Source: Kalaharituber pfeilii (Eukaryota; Ascomycota; Pezizomycetes; Pezizales; Pezizaceae). Taken from it: a DNA stretch of 64,000 bases. Positions 1 to 10,804 of this stretch are shown one piece after another. The stretch is taken from positions 1-64,000 of the forward strand of contig WHUZ01000107.1 in the NCBI GenBank assembly GCA_015179045.1. The letters run 5' to 3'. Numbering within the stretch: the first letter of the stretch is position 1; the number at the start of each line of letters is the position of its first letter. A program made the translations under genes and the position numbers. The notes below the pieces were generated by a model. The model searched no databases and had not been told where the DNA came from. It saw only the letters and a program-made list of their open reading frames with translations.

Positions 1-1470
1 TGTGCCTTCGTGCGGGCAACCTTGCACGCGCGAGATTCAGAGCCCAGTCGATGAGCAGTTCAGGCGCTAGTCGATGCGCCTGTGTCAGCAATCTCGCGGG
101 CGCGACGTTCAGGTGCCTATAGATTGATGAGCTGTCAATGTGCCTTCGTGCGGGCAACCAGGCGCGCGCGAGATTCAGGGGCCAGTCAATGAGCAGTTCA
201 GGCGTCAGTCGATGTGCCTGTGTGTCAGCAATCTCGCGAGCGCGTAGTTCAGCTACCTATAAATTGATGAGCTGTCGATGTGCCTTCATGCAGGCAACCT
301 CTCGCGCGTGAGATTCAGGGGCCAGTCGATGAGCAGTTCAGGCGCCAGTCGATATGCCTCTGTGTCAGCAATCTCTCGGGCGTGAGGTTCAGGTACCTAT
401 AGATTGATAAGCTGTCGATGTGCCTTCGTATGGGCAACCCCGCGCGCGCGAGATTCAGGTGCCAGTCGATGAGGAGTTCAGGTGCCATTCGATGCGCGAG
501 TGTGTCAGCAATCTCGCGGGCGCGAGATTCAGCTGGCTATAGATTGATGAGCTGTCGATGGGCCTTTGTATGGGCAACCTCGCGAGTGCGAGATTCAGGG
601 GCCAGTCAATGAGCAGTTCAGGCACCGCTCGATGTGCCTGTGTGTCAGCAATCTCGTGGGCGCGAGGTTCAGCTGCCTATAGATTGATGAGCTGTCGATG
701 TGCCTTCATATGGGCAACCTCACGGACGCAAGATTCAGCTGCCTATAGATTGATGGGCTGTCGATGTGCCTTCGTATGGGCAACCTCACAGGCGCGAGAT
801 TCAGGGGCCAGTGGATGAGCAGTCCAGGCGCCAGGCGATGCGCCTGTGTGTCAGCAATCTCGCGGGTGCGAGGTTCAGCTGCCTATAGATTGATGAGCTG
901 TCGATGTGCCTTCGTGCGAGCAAGCTCAGGGGTGCAAGGTTCAGAACAGATGCCGGTCAATGCGCCTGTGTATCAGCAATCTCGCGGGCGCGAGGTTCAG
1001 GTGCCTATAGATTGATGAGTTGTCAATGTGCCTTCATACGGGCAACCTCGCGGGCGCGAGATTCAGCTGTCTATAGATTGATGAGCTGCTGATGTGCCTT
1101 CGTATGGGCAACCTCACGGGCGCGAGGTTCAGCTGCCTATAGATTGATGAGCTGTCGATGTGCCTTCATGCGGGCAACCTCACACACGTGAGATTCAGGG
1201 GCCAGTCGATGAGCAGTTTAGGCGCCAGTCAATGTGCCTGTGTGTCAGCAACCTCATGGGCGCGAGGTTCAGGTGCCTATAGATTGATAAGCTGTCGATA
1301 TGCCTTCGTATGGGCAACCTCGTGGGTGCGAGATTCAGCTGCCTATAGATTGATAAGCTGTCGATGTGCCTTCATATGGGCAACCTTGTGGGCGCGAGGT
1401 TCAGCTGCCTATAGATTGATGAGCTGTCGATACGCCCTTGCGCCGGCAACCTCCCGAGCGCGAAGTTAGA
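1..1470. repeat. GC-rich higher-order tandem array (~68-70 bp base unit)
   Basis: About twenty copies of a 66-72 bp unit fill the left edge of the window. Two alternating variants are visible. One starts near TGTGCCTTCGTGCGGGCAAC and runs to CCAGTCGATG. The other starts near CGCCTGTGTGTCAGCAATC and ends in ATAGATTGATGAGCTGTCGATG. Both share a core close to CTCGCGGGCGCGAGATTCAG, which is itself self-complementary (CTCGCG...CGCGAG). Paired variants give a ~138 bp higher-order period over most of the array, with some single-unit steps (for example 697 to 764). Several short reading frames cross the array only because the units lack stops; I do not regard them as genes. The array extends beyond the window on the left. 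Confidence 0.9.
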
Positions 1471-1889
1471 TATGACTCTGTGCTGTGCCAGCAACCAGAT
1501 TCAGATGACAAGCCAGTTCATCAGTTGTCACTATGTGCTAGTAACATAGGCAAATCTGATCAAGTAGTAAACCTTATACTTATATATATATATGTTATAA
1601 ATCGTCACCCCTCATTGGTATCCAACGCGTCCTCTAAATATGTAAAAGTAACTAAATCTTAACTCTAGGCCGAAGAGTTTGGACACTCTAAAAGGATATA
1701 ATAAGTATAAGAGCCTTTATTCAACTAAGCAACTTTAACTGATATAAAGGCTAAGGGGAAGTGGTCGCGGGAGCGGTAGTGGTCTGGTAATAAGTATTCA
1801 GGCTTAAGACATAGTGGACACAGGTAAGATAATAGTAGTGGGCCACAAAGTGGAATAAAGCAATTTATGAGTATAGGAATAAATTGATG
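1471..1889. other. AT-rich stretch without recognisable gene
   Basis: No supported coding region. Base composition changes abruptly from the GC-rich array to AT-rich, TpA-rich sequence of the kind seen in the degraded repeats further along. Probably old repeat DNA, but I cannot assign it to a family. Confidence 0.5.
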
Positions 1890-2345
1890 AGATTTTGAGT
1901 TATAGAGAAACTAAGAATACTACTAGAGGATGCATTCTTCTAGCTATACTATTGCCTGTACTTATATAGACTACGTTCGTCATACATAACTAGTCAAACA
2001 AATAATAGATGACGGCCAATGTGATTAACTCTTATGCAAGCAAGAATAAGAATATGTAATCAAAAATATCCAAAAATAGTACCAGATAAATATAGTAGTA
2101 AGGACTAATATATATGCATATATTAGTAAAGCTTTATAAGTAGAGTGCATATATTAAGCAGGATTCCGAACCATAAATGGTGACACACCCTTCCGTAATA
2201 TTACCCTATATAAAAACTATATAAGAATCAACAGCCAAGCCTAATAGGTATTCAATCTAGTTAGTCAGCATTAGTCTTATACTAATTATAAGATAGTGTT
2301 TGTCTTAAGGTAGGTAAGTCTTCATCTTAGCCATAATAAAGACAC
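1890..2345 (+). mobile_element. Degraded LTR relic related to the element B LTR
   Basis: Order and spacing of landmarks match the intact LTR at 11,555-12,292: a TATATAGACT box, a GACACACCCTTCCGTA block near 2,182, AATCAACAGCCAAGCCTAA near 2,226, then GTAAGTCTTCA.CTTAGCC near 2,318. Almost all differences from the intact LTR are C to T or G to A. The relic is therefore a solo or partial LTR of the same family that suffered transition-type decay. The left boundary is not sharp. Confidence 0.7.
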
Positions 2346-2870
2346 TATAATATAGTCGTACGTCTTATGATAAATAGGTAAAGCTCTTACTAACTACCTT
2401 TAATATCAAAGAGTAAATAAAGGTATAAGCCTATAGTTAGAATATTATAGAATATTATCTTAAGTATGATTATGGTAAATTAAGTTGCTCATATTAAGCT
2501 AAGAGATCTATTGATACTAAACTATATAGCTTATATTCTTTTAAGAAATAAAAGAATAATACTTAACAGGTACTCAGAATATATACTCTAAGAAGGGGAG
2601 TACTATTATAGGTATAACTGTTTTTATGCTATAACACTATCTTGTTAAAGTGTCATCGAAAGATACTACCAACTATAAGGCTTATTAGTCGAGTGTTTAG
2701 CTAACCTGATGCTAGTTAGGCTAGTAGTAGTAAAGCTTTCTCAGTTAAGAAGTAAGTAGCTAGTAAGATTAGTAATCTTGGTTACTAACTCTTCTAATAG
2801 TTCCTGTTATACTAATTCTTTACTTATACAATAACCTTTAAGATTAGTCTCTGTATAACAATTGGAGTTA
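2346..2870. other. AT-rich decayed repeat DNA
   Basis: No open frame of note and no identifiable element. Rich in TA dinucleotides and CTAGTA-like words, as in the other degraded segments of the window. Confidence 0.4.
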
Positions 2871-3657
2871 TGTATAATGAACAGGTCCAGGTCAGGGTAT
2901 AGGATCTGTATACGGGGTAGGTGGCGGGCGTCGAGGCAAGATTACGGTGGAGGCGGAGGCAGAGGCGGTCAGGACTATGAGATATGGAGACGTAGATGTA
3001 TTAAAAGGCTAGATATACAACTTAGGTAGGAAACAAGTTGTTGCGTGGAGAAGCAAGAGGGAGGAGGGAAGAGGGCCTCTTTATAGAAAACTCTCGGTGG
3101 AAAATCCAGGCAAACAAGCAAACAAGCAAACAAGTAAACAAATGAAGTACATAAAAAACCGAGAAGCGACTAGAAGTATATGGAAAACAAAGGAAATGAC
3201 AGGAAGTACATGGGTAACCAAGGAATGACTGCAAGTAGGAAGAAGCATTAAGAATATCCAGGAATAAGCTCGGCGATACCTGTTTCCAGTAGAATCTATG
3301 GCTTTCTGGCAGGGTCTATAGCTTCCGGTAAGGTCTATGGCTTCCGGCAGGTTCTATGGCTTTCTGGTGGGTTCTGTAGCTTTCCAGCAGGTTCTGGGGA
3401 TCCGGGTTCTTCTAGCAGGTTCTAGCAGGTTCTTCGATTCAAGTTGTTAAGCAATGACTGAGATGCTGGCAGCCATGTCGCTTAAGCATGCTCATAGGTA
3501 TAGGGATATATATCGGAGTGCTATAAGGAGTGCAGCGAATTGCAAGGGTGTCAAGGTCAGCTGCATGTGTACGAGTACTGGCGAGTAGTATGTTGGTTAC
3601 CAGTATAGGACCAGAGCTGCAGGGTCTGGGGTAAGGGGTCTGGGTTGGATTGTTACA
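2871..3657 (-). repeat. Element A LTR (3' LTR in element orientation)
   Basis: Direct repeat of 9,553-10,337 with the same start (TGTA..GAACAGGTCCAGG) and end (GATTGTTACA or GCATTGTTACA). It contains a run of AAACAAGCAAACAAG repeats near 3,113 and a series of CTTCCGG/CTTTCTGGCAGGTTCTATGG repeats around 3,297-3,425. Next to its inner edge (3,658-3,690) the minus strand is purine-rich, as expected for a polypurine tract. Confidence 0.85.
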
Positions 3658-3757
3658 GTAGCCTCTCTTCTAGAGGGAGAGCTACAGCGATTCTCAAGGT
3701 CAAGTTGCTACTCATCATCATCATCAGGGATAATGACAGAGTCAGTCCTAGTTCCAC

Positions 3758-4100
3758 TCATTTTGGCAGGGTACGGGATCTTGGTTTTGAGAGGTAGGAG
3801 TTGTGGAAACGCCGGACTAGTAGCGGGGCGTTGGTGCATAGCTCAGCAGGTTCCCAGGTGGGCTGGTCATAACCAAGCCAATGAACAAGGTACTCAAGTT
3901 TGTTGTAGCATTTCCAGGAGTCTAGGATTTCTTCGACCTCATACTCTTCTTCTTCCTCAATGATGACAGGAGGCGGTGGAGGAGATGTTTGACTGGGAAG
4001 AGGGTCCGTAGCGACAGGTTCAAGTAGAGAGGTATGGAAGACTGGGTGTACCTTCATAGAGGCGGGAAGCTTGAGTCTATAAGCATGAGAGGAGATTTTT
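3758..4100 (-). pseudogene. Element A integrase C-terminus with chromodomain
   Basis: The minus-strand frame from 4,057 to 3,758 begins MKVHPVFHTSLLEP, the conserved end of gypsy integrases just before the chromodomain. It continues through an acidic EEEEEYEVEEILD segment into the chromodomain signature LEYLVHWLGYDQPTWEPAE. In chromoviruses this module is thought to steer integration to methylated-histone chromatin. Visible residues include the aromatic Y of YEVEEIL and the W of VHWLGY. It is the last coding segment before the LTR. I treat it as part of a broken pol gene because the upstream integrase is interrupted by stops. Confidence 0.85.
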
Positions 4101-4258
4101 TCTTGGATCTCAAACTTCCCTAATCTCTTGTGATCGAGCTTTCTGGAAGGTTGGCTTGTACGCAGATTTCGCCATAGGAGCCATACCTTGTCTCCGATAT
4201 CATACTTGGGTACAGGGAGTCAGTGCAGGTCAGAATTTTCTGCCTGTATTGCTTGTGC

Positions 4259-4960
4259 CTACTTAATCTCGGTGTGTAGGTACTCTTCAAGTGCTTGCAA
4301 GTGATCGGCATAGTCTTGTAGGATGGTGGGATTGGGCAGTTTGACATCCAGCTTGGCTAGCAGGGTATAGTGGGGGTGGTAGCTGTAATTGGCAAAGAAC
4401 GGGGTTACGACAGTAGTAGAGGACAGGGTATTATTGTATGCGAACTCGGCCAAGGTAATAAGTTCAAACTAATTGTCTTATTGATAGTTGCAGTATCCTC
4501 GTAAATATTGTTCAAAGATTGCATTGACTCGTTCTATCTGGCCATCAGTCTGAGGGTGGAAGCTGGTGGAAAGTTTTTGCTAGATGCTGAGAAGCTTGTA
4601 GAGGGTTCTGGAAAATTTGGAAGTAAACTGGGTCCCTCTATCAGAGGTAATAGATCTGGATAACCTATGTAACCTGAAAATGTAGTCGAAAAACAACTGG
4701 GCCATATCCTTGAAGTTGACGTCAGAGCGAGTAGGGATATAGTGTGCCATTTTGGTAAGGCGGTCTACGATGACTAGGATTGCATTTTTTCCATTTGATT
4801 CAGGCAGCCCAGGAATGAAGTCCATTGACAAGGAGTCCTATCTCTGAGTAGGTATTTCTAACGGTTTCAGGAGTCCATAGGGTGCATGGCGGACAGGTTT
4901 GATGTGAGCATAGGTGTCGCAGTTCCGAATATAATAGGCGATTGTTTTGCACATGCCTGG
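4259..4960 (-). pseudogene. Element A integrase core domain (broken)
   Basis: The frame at 4,831-4,580 reads SMDFIPGLPESNGKNAILVIVDRLTKMAHYIP and later ITSDRGTQFTSKF. These are the first and second catalytic-Asp regions of retroviral-type integrases (D of MDF and D of SDRG). The frame at 4,453-4,259 (MAEFAYNNTLSSTT) continues after a frame change with the region that normally carries the catalytic Glu upstream. Stops and frame changes separate the blocks, so no active enzyme is encoded here. Confidence 0.8.
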
Positions 4961-4972
4961 CTAGTAGTAGTT

Positions 4973-5837
4973 TCACAACAGGATTTCATAAGTTGAAGCT
5001 TGCCCTGGGTGCCCGGCTGCTAGGTGATTGTGGCAGGAATGAATGATTTTGGCTTGCAATTCAAGGTTGTCAGGGATGTATACTAGTACGTAGATGGATA
5101 GGAGCCCGTCTTTGAAGATGCATTCTCCCAGTGGGGCCTTGGGATGACATTTTTCTCCTCTATCTAGTGCCTTCCGTATGTCCTGGGCTAAAGAGTCTGT
5201 CTGGGTCAGGATCTGAATCTCAGTTTCGTAGCTACTTACCAGGGTATTCAAGGAGAATTTTTCACTCGGAATAACTTCTTGTATTAGCCTAGCACGATTA
5301 TCTCCCTCCTCAGGGAGATCTCCAGATCGTCTTATAAGTACGTCAGCCTTCCCATTCTTTTCTCCAGGGCGAAATGTAATCCTGAAGTCGTATTGGGCTA
5401 GTTCACCAGCCCAACAAGCGTGGCGGCGGTTTAACAGGGTCTTGGACTTGAACATTTCTAGGTTGTGGTGGTCGGTAATGATGGTAAATGGCTGCAGTAG
5501 TGCATGTAAGTATATGTGCCACTCATTGACTGCCTGTACGATAGCCAATAGTTCCTTATCTCCAATTCTGTAGTTGCTTTCTGCTGGTAATATTTTCTTA
5601 CTCATAAAGGCAACTAAGTGCAGTACCATCTTGCCATCCTCGAGGAATTTTTGTAACAGGATTCTAGATGTGGTATGGTTGGAGGCGTCAGTTTCCAGGA
5701 TTGTTTCTAGTTCAGGTTCAAAGTGCCGTAGTATGGGTGCAGAGGTGAAGGCTTCCTTCAGTTTCTCGAATACCTGGCTACATTCCTCATTCTACTTGAA
5801 CTCGGTTCCTTTTCTCAGCAGGTTAAAGAAGGGTTGA
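4973..5837 (-). pseudogene. Element A RNase H and integrase zinc-binding segment
   Basis: The minus frame 5,629-4,973 (218 residues) starts with the gypsy RNase H motif VAFMSKKILPAESNYRIGDKELLAIV. It continues with the IITDHHNLEMF Asp motif and FRPGEKNGKADVLIRR, where functional relatives usually read ADALSR. It ends with an integrase H2C2-like piece, HSCHNHLAAGHPGQASTYE. Gene order relative to the reverse transcriptase on the right and the integrase core on the left is normal. A degraded plus-strand relative of exactly this segment is present near 18,140-18,420. Confidence 0.85.
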
Positions 5838-5839
5838 CA

Positions 5840-6558
5840 GATTCTGGAGTACTGGTGGATGAATCTCCTGTAGAAGTTTGTGAAGCTGAGAAAGCATTGT
5901 AGGTCTTTTACTGAATTCAGTATTTCCTATTCCGTTATAGCAGATACTTTAGCAGGGTCCATCTCTACTCCGTATTCTGAGATAATGAATATAAGGAAGC
6001 AAGTTTCGGAGGCAGAGCAGTCACACTTTTGGGGTTTGACAAATAATCTAACTTCCTATAGCTTTGCTAGAATCTTCCGTACTTGATCTTTGTATTCTTT
6101 CCTGTTCTTAGAGTAAATCAGAATATCATCCAAGTAAATATAGCAAAAGACATCTAGGTATTCTCTAAGGGTATCATTGATGAATCTTTGAAAAGTGGCA
6201 CGAGCATTGGTTAATCCAAACCGCATGACGAGAAATTCGAATAGGCTGTATCGAGTTCGGAATGCTGTCTTCCATTCGTCTCCTTCTTTAATATGAATAA
6301 GGTTGAAGGTGGAGTGGAGGTCTAGTCAAGTAAAGATGTATGCCTCTCAAATCTCGTTCAAGGTCTCCTCGATCCTAGGTAGAGGGTATTGATCCTTCTT
6401 GGTTATGTTATTGAGTGCTCAGTAATCGACGCATAGCCTAAGGGAGCCATCTTTTTTCTTGACGAAGAGGATAGGAGATGCTACTGAAGAGGAAGAGGGG
6501 CAAATGAAGGATTTTGCCAAGTTCTTATCCAACCATTGGTGGACTTCCTGTAACTCGG
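5840..6558 (-). pseudogene. Element A reverse transcriptase, C-terminal two thirds
   Basis: Translated from the minus strand with a few interrupting stops, this carries [15 protein letters not shown] (about 6,440-6,480), the [17 protein letters not shown] block near 6,230 and the catalytic [14 protein letters not shown] motif near 6,115-6,142. These are the palm motifs of gypsy reverse transcriptases. The segment is cut at 6,558 by the solo LTR. Its upstream part resumes after 7,295. It is inactive because of stops such as the in-frame TAG beside VDY. Confidence 0.85.
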
Positions 6559-7295
6559 TGTTACGGCTAAGGTGGAAACTTGCCTACCACTGTGGCAAGG
6601 GGCAAGGGTTCCACTACTAATTAGCTACCACGGCTAAAGGTGAAGACTTACCTGCCAAGGGGAAAATGCTGACCCTGCAATCGAAGATAAGACCAATGCT
6701 GATTGACCGAACTGATCACCCGTTAGGCTTGGCTGTTGATTCTCGCATCATTTCGATAGGGCAGTACTATGGAAGGGTGTGTCATCTGGAATGCAGCTTG
6801 ATGCATACACTCGAGTTATGGAAGCTTTATTTATATATGCACATGCATTAGTATATTCATTATCTTTGTCCCATACTATTTTTGCATGTTTTCGTTACGT
6901 ATGACTATTACCACGGTATTGGCATTGATAAGGAATCGCCGCGTTGCCAGCCAATTATTCATTTGTTGACTACTCATGTATAGCTACACTGAAGTCTATA
7001 TAAGCACCGGCTGGCGATAGCATAGTTAGAAGAATCAAGACACAAGCGGTGTCCTAAGTCCTCTATAACTCTGAACCTATCATTCCATCATTACGCCCGT
7101 GAATCGCTCCGCTCCGCTGCGTGCTATCCGCCGAGTAGCTGCCCTTCCGGTCCACCGTATACACCTCCGTAGCCATTCCGACTTGCCATATTCACACTTC
7201 CGGGACGACGCCGCCACCACCGTGTTCCCCACTGTAGCCGTAACATCCGGTCCCTTCCAGCACCCAACAGAGCCGAGCACCTCACGCCCGTAACA
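6559..7295 (+). mobile_element. Solo LTR (element B family) inside element A
   Basis: It begins TGTTACGGCTAAGGTGG and ends CTCACGCCCGTAACA, the termini of the element B LTR in reverse orientation to 11,555-12,292. It is flanked by a perfect 5-bp duplication, CTCGG (6,554-6,558 and 7,296-7,300). Only one LTR is present, so the internal region was lost by LTR-LTR recombination. It splits the reverse transcriptase of element A and is therefore younger than element A. It carries a TATA box at about 6,997. Confidence 0.92.
6997..7004 (+). promoter_or_regulatory. LTR TATA box
   Basis: TATATAAG follows GAAGTC and precedes the CACCGGCTGG block. The same TCTATATAA box, followed about 35-45 bp later by ATCAAGACAC.AGCGGTGT, recurs in the LTRs of elements B and C. 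This suggests a shared core promoter and transcription-start region. Confidence 0.65.
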
Positions 7296-8465
7296 CTCGG
7301 AATCTGACATTGAGTATATTCGTCTAAAAGGTGGCTTGGTCCCTTCCTCTAGTGGTATTTCATGGTCGACATATCGGTGGGGGGGTAGTAAGTTAGCCTC
7401 CTTTTTATCAAAGAGAGGTAGAAAGTCATGGTATTCTGGAGGTACAAGCTCAGAGGCGGGCTTATTGCTGGTTTCGCAAATAGGAGCGGCGGCAATAACA
7501 CAGATCTGGCTTCCTAGTTATGAAGAGGCTACCTTGAAGGCAGCTCGTAATATCATGGCTATCTTGTGTTAGATGGGCTCTGAGGGGGTGGTATGTCATC
7601 GAACTGGTTAACAATGGGCTTGACAGTAGCCAGAGGTGAGCTGGATTTCATTCTGTTCCCAATCAATAACTGGGTTCTACTGACATAGCCAGGTTCTTTT
7701 AAGTATTATATTCCATCTACTGAGTTTGGTCACTTGAAAAGTAAGTTGTTCCTCATGCTGGTCTATAGTGAGCTTCAGGGTGCAGGTATGTGTGATGTCT
7801 CTAGTGATAGAGGTTCTACCATCCACCACCGTCAGCTTCTCGGGTCTAGGTTTCAGAGTCATAGGCAGGTTCAGGTTCAGAGTAAGGTCTTGATCAATAA
7901 ACTGCAATATAGTACCGGAGTCTATCATACATATGGATTTCACAGAATCATTAACAATGCAAGACAAAATTAAAGGGTCTTCCACTCCTAGGTCTCCAGA
8001 AACAGAAATAGATGAAATAAAATGACAAAAATAGTTCCTTCGGTTCCTCTTCTTTCTAGCCTTCCTTGAAGTACCCAATTCCTTATTCCTAGTTCCCTCC
8101 ATACAAACTTTCTTCAAAAGACAGAAACGATTAACAGAATGCAAAGCAAGAGTAGAGACAGAAGCAGAAACAGAAGCAGAAGTAGAAACAGAAGCAGAGA
8201 CAGAAGCAGGAGCAGAAACAGAAACAGAGACAGAAGCAGGAGTAGAAACAGAAACAGAGACAGGTTTAGGGAAGATGGCACTAGGTAGTATCCTGGCACT
8301 CTTCAGTCGGCCATCATGAACTAAAGAGAGCATTAGTTTTTTGGGTTGGAGGTGTATAGAGGGGTGGCATTGGCGGGTGAACTGAGGTCGGCGTTGGTGG
8401 TCCTGATCGCCTAACTCTTGTGCAGAGGGCAGTAGGTGGCCCAGTGGCCGGATTGTGTGCAGCAC
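7296..8465 (-). pseudogene. Element A protease region and start of pol
   Basis: The minus frame 8,465-7,677 (262 residues) contains the retropepsin active-site triplet in SICMIDSGTILQFID (near 7,915), typical of gypsy proteases (D-S-G/T). It is preceded by a low-complexity stretch made of SVSVSAPAS-like repeats (8,150-8,265), encoded by GAAGCAGAAACA-type DNA repeats. Downstream (7,676-7,296) the frame is broken and runs toward the reverse transcriptase, which resumes beyond the solo LTR. Confidence 0.8.
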
Positions 8466-9522
8466 ATATACAAGTTGTTTTCTCGTCGCCTCTTCTTCTC
8501 ATCATCAGAGAGAAGTCCTCGTTTCTTGCTGACCTGGACCTGAGCTTGAGTGGCAGAGAGGTCTATTGGAATGCTTCCTATGGGCATTTGTGGGGTGTGT
8601 GTGGTGGCAGGTTTGGGGGCTGAAGTAGAGGCATGCAAGGCACAGTCTTTGTTATACCTATACAGAGTTTGACGAAGGCATCGAACTTGGTAGGCTCGTT
8701 TAGGACACTAGTAAGATAGTTTTTCATCTAAAACTGGAGCCCGTTCCGAAAGAAGTCGATCTTGGTTTGATCATCGTATTCGAGTGTTGCGGCCAGGGAG
8801 GCAAACTTGGCATGGTAGGTGGAACAGTTCTCGTTACCCTGCTTCAGGGCTTTGAGCTTTCTTTCGGCAGTGGTCTGGGCGTCTGTGTCGTCAAAGGCGG
8901 CTCTAGGGGCAGTAATAAAGACTGCATAGTCAGCGAAGGTGACAAGCCCCGTTGTATCATTGAAGTGCAGCTGGAACCACTGTCTGGCGTTCCCGAATAG
9001 GTAGGATGTGATATATGTAAGTTTCTTAGTATCTGTGTCATACCGAATAGGATCAGCATTAAAGACAAAGTGTAGTTGAGTGACGAAGTCCTTGAATTTT
9101 TCCCTGGTTCCATCGAATGGGGCTGGGTCGGTAACCTTAGAGGCTCGAAATTGTTCCCAGGTTTGAGCACCATTCTGCATAATTTTCTGGCAGGATATGG
9201 TAGTGAGTTTCTGGTGTAAACAGTAATGGAAACCCTGGTAATAGTAATTCTACAGGACTTTCGCGGTTTTGGTTGTACTATAATTAGAGATGTTAAAGTT
9301 AGTCTGGGTTCCTTGTAAAGCCGAGATCATTCCGCTACCATGGGCAGCGAAGATAAAGGTACCAAATTCTCTGGGGGTGCCGGCTGGGATGGTAGGTTTT
9401 CTGGCAGAGGTAAGAGGTGTTGAGGCGAGGGCAGTGCACAGGGTCCTTCAGGCTATTTTCCGTCCTTCGATGAGGTCGGTACTGGTACTAGTGCTAGTGC
9501 TGGTACTGGCAGAGTCTCCCAT
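8411..9522 (-). pseudogene. Element A gag (broken)
   Basis: A minus-strand ATG at 9,522 starts MGDSAST followed by Ser-Thr repeats and soon meets a stop. The frame 9,180-8,728 (150 residues) holds the gag core: DPAPFDGTREKFKDFVTQLHFVF, then YITSYLFGNARQWFQ. The frame 8,638-8,411 ends in a zinc knuckle reading YMCCTQSGHWATYC. Relative to the CX2CX4HX4C pattern the first Cys is replaced by Tyr (TGC to TAC would do it). The protein would package element RNA in virus-like particles, but this copy is not intact. Confidence 0.8.
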
Positions 9523-9552
9523 AGCTGCGACCGATTGGGTGACGCAATAAAG

Positions 9553-10337
9553 TGTAAGGAACAGGTCCAGGTTAGGGTACAGGATCTGGGTACGGGGTAG
9601 ACGGCGGGTGCCGAGGTGAGGTCATGGTGGAGGCAGAGGCAGAGGCAGTCGAAACTATGAGATATCGAGACATAGATGTATTAAAAGGCTAGATACACAA
9701 CTTGGGTAGGAAACAAGTTGTTGCGTAGAGAAGCAAGAGGGAGGAGGGAGTAGGGCCTCTTTATAGAAAACTCTTGGTGGAAAATCCAGGCAAACAAGCA
9801 AACAAGCAAACAAGCAAACAAACGAAGTACATGGAAAACCGAGAAGCGACTAGAAGTACATAGAAAACAAAGGAAATGACAGGAAGTACATGAGTGACCA
9901 AGGAATGACTGCAAGCAAGAAGAACCGTTAAGAATATCCAGAAATAAGCTCGGCGATACCTGTTTCTAGCACATTCTACAGCTTTCCGGCAGAGTCTATG
10001 GCTTCCGGCAGGGTCTATGGCTTCCAGCAGGTTCTATGGCTTTCTGGTGGGTTCTGTGGCTTTCCGGCGGATTCTGGGAATCTAGGTTCTTCTAGCAAGT
10101 TCTGGTAGATTCTTCGGTTCAGGTTGTTAAGCAATGACTAGAATCCTGGCGGCCATGTCGTTTAAGCGTACTCACAGGTACAGGGATATATATTGGAGTG
10201 CTAGAAGGAGTGCGGCAAATTGCAAGGGTGTCAGGGTCAGCTGCACATGTACGAGTACTGGCAAGTAGTACGTTGGTTGCCAGTATAGGACCGGAGCTGA
10301 AGGGTCTGGAGCGAGGGGTCCGGGTTGCATTGTTACA
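9553..10337 (-). repeat. Element A LTR (5' LTR in element orientation)
   Basis: Direct repeat of 2,871-3,657 with the same termini and internal landmarks, including the AAACAAGCAAACAAG run near 9,792. It lies upstream of gag on the minus strand. It differs from its partner at numerous scattered positions, indicating age. Confidence 0.85.
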
Positions 10338-10804
10338 TTATGATGGTATTTTTAGATAGAGGCTTACATTAGTGGTTTCAAGTTCTTATATTTATTGTTC
10401 TAGAATTTATTGTAAGGATTGGTTAAGAAGAAAGGCTATCATTTAGTATATTTCAGGGTTTGGCTTGATCCCTAGAATCCTTTCAAGCTGAATTTGTTAG
10501 CAGCTTTGAAAAACTATATTTTGTATTAATAGAAGCTTGACCCACTAGAGTTAGAAGGGTAAGAACTCAGAACTTAACCCTAACAAATATAAAGCTTTCT
10601 TACTATCCCAAATACTTTATTTTCTATAACTTATATTTAATTATATTTTATGATATATTTAGTTATTTACTAAATAGCTTACTTCAACATATCCTACAAT
10701 ACTTACTATCTCAACTACTTTATTTTTCATGACTTATATTTAATTATATTTTATAATATAGTTAGTTATTTAGTAAATGCCTTACTTTAACATATCCTAT
10801 AATA
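10338..10804. repeat. AT-rich relics, including a dispersed repeat and a ~120-bp duplication
   Basis: The segment 10,430-10,600 is a transition-degraded relative of 50,360-50,530. Shared blocks are GGCTTGATCCC.AG.A.CCTTTCAAG and CTTGACCCAC.AGAGTTA followed by CCCTAACAA. Next to it, 10,615-10,800 is a direct duplication of a ~120-bp AT-rich unit (TACTATC..AA.TACTTTATTTT..TGACTTATATTTAATTATATTTTAT). No coding capacity is visible. Confidence 0.6.

Larger units (their letters stand above)
2871..10337 (-). mobile_element. Ty3/gypsy chromovirus element A, decayed, with nested solo LTR
   Basis: Two direct repeats of 787 and 785 bp (2,871-3,657 and 9,553-10,337) bound an internal region. On the minus strand it encodes, in order, gag with a zinc knuckle, an aspartic protease, reverse transcriptase, RNase H, an H2C2 plus core integrase and a terminal chromodomain. 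This order and the chromodomain place it in the chromovirus branch of Ty3/gypsy. The frames are broken by stops and frameshifts, and a 737-bp solo LTR of another family sits inside the reverse transcriptase. Both LTRs begin TGTA and end TTACA on the plus strand. I could not confirm a target-site duplication. The two LTRs differ at many positions, so the insertion is not recent. Confidence 0.9.

Noticed and set aside
418..1469. Several 60-100 residue frames in the left array
   Set aside because: They overlap in different phases of the same tandem unit and share no conserved protein reading.
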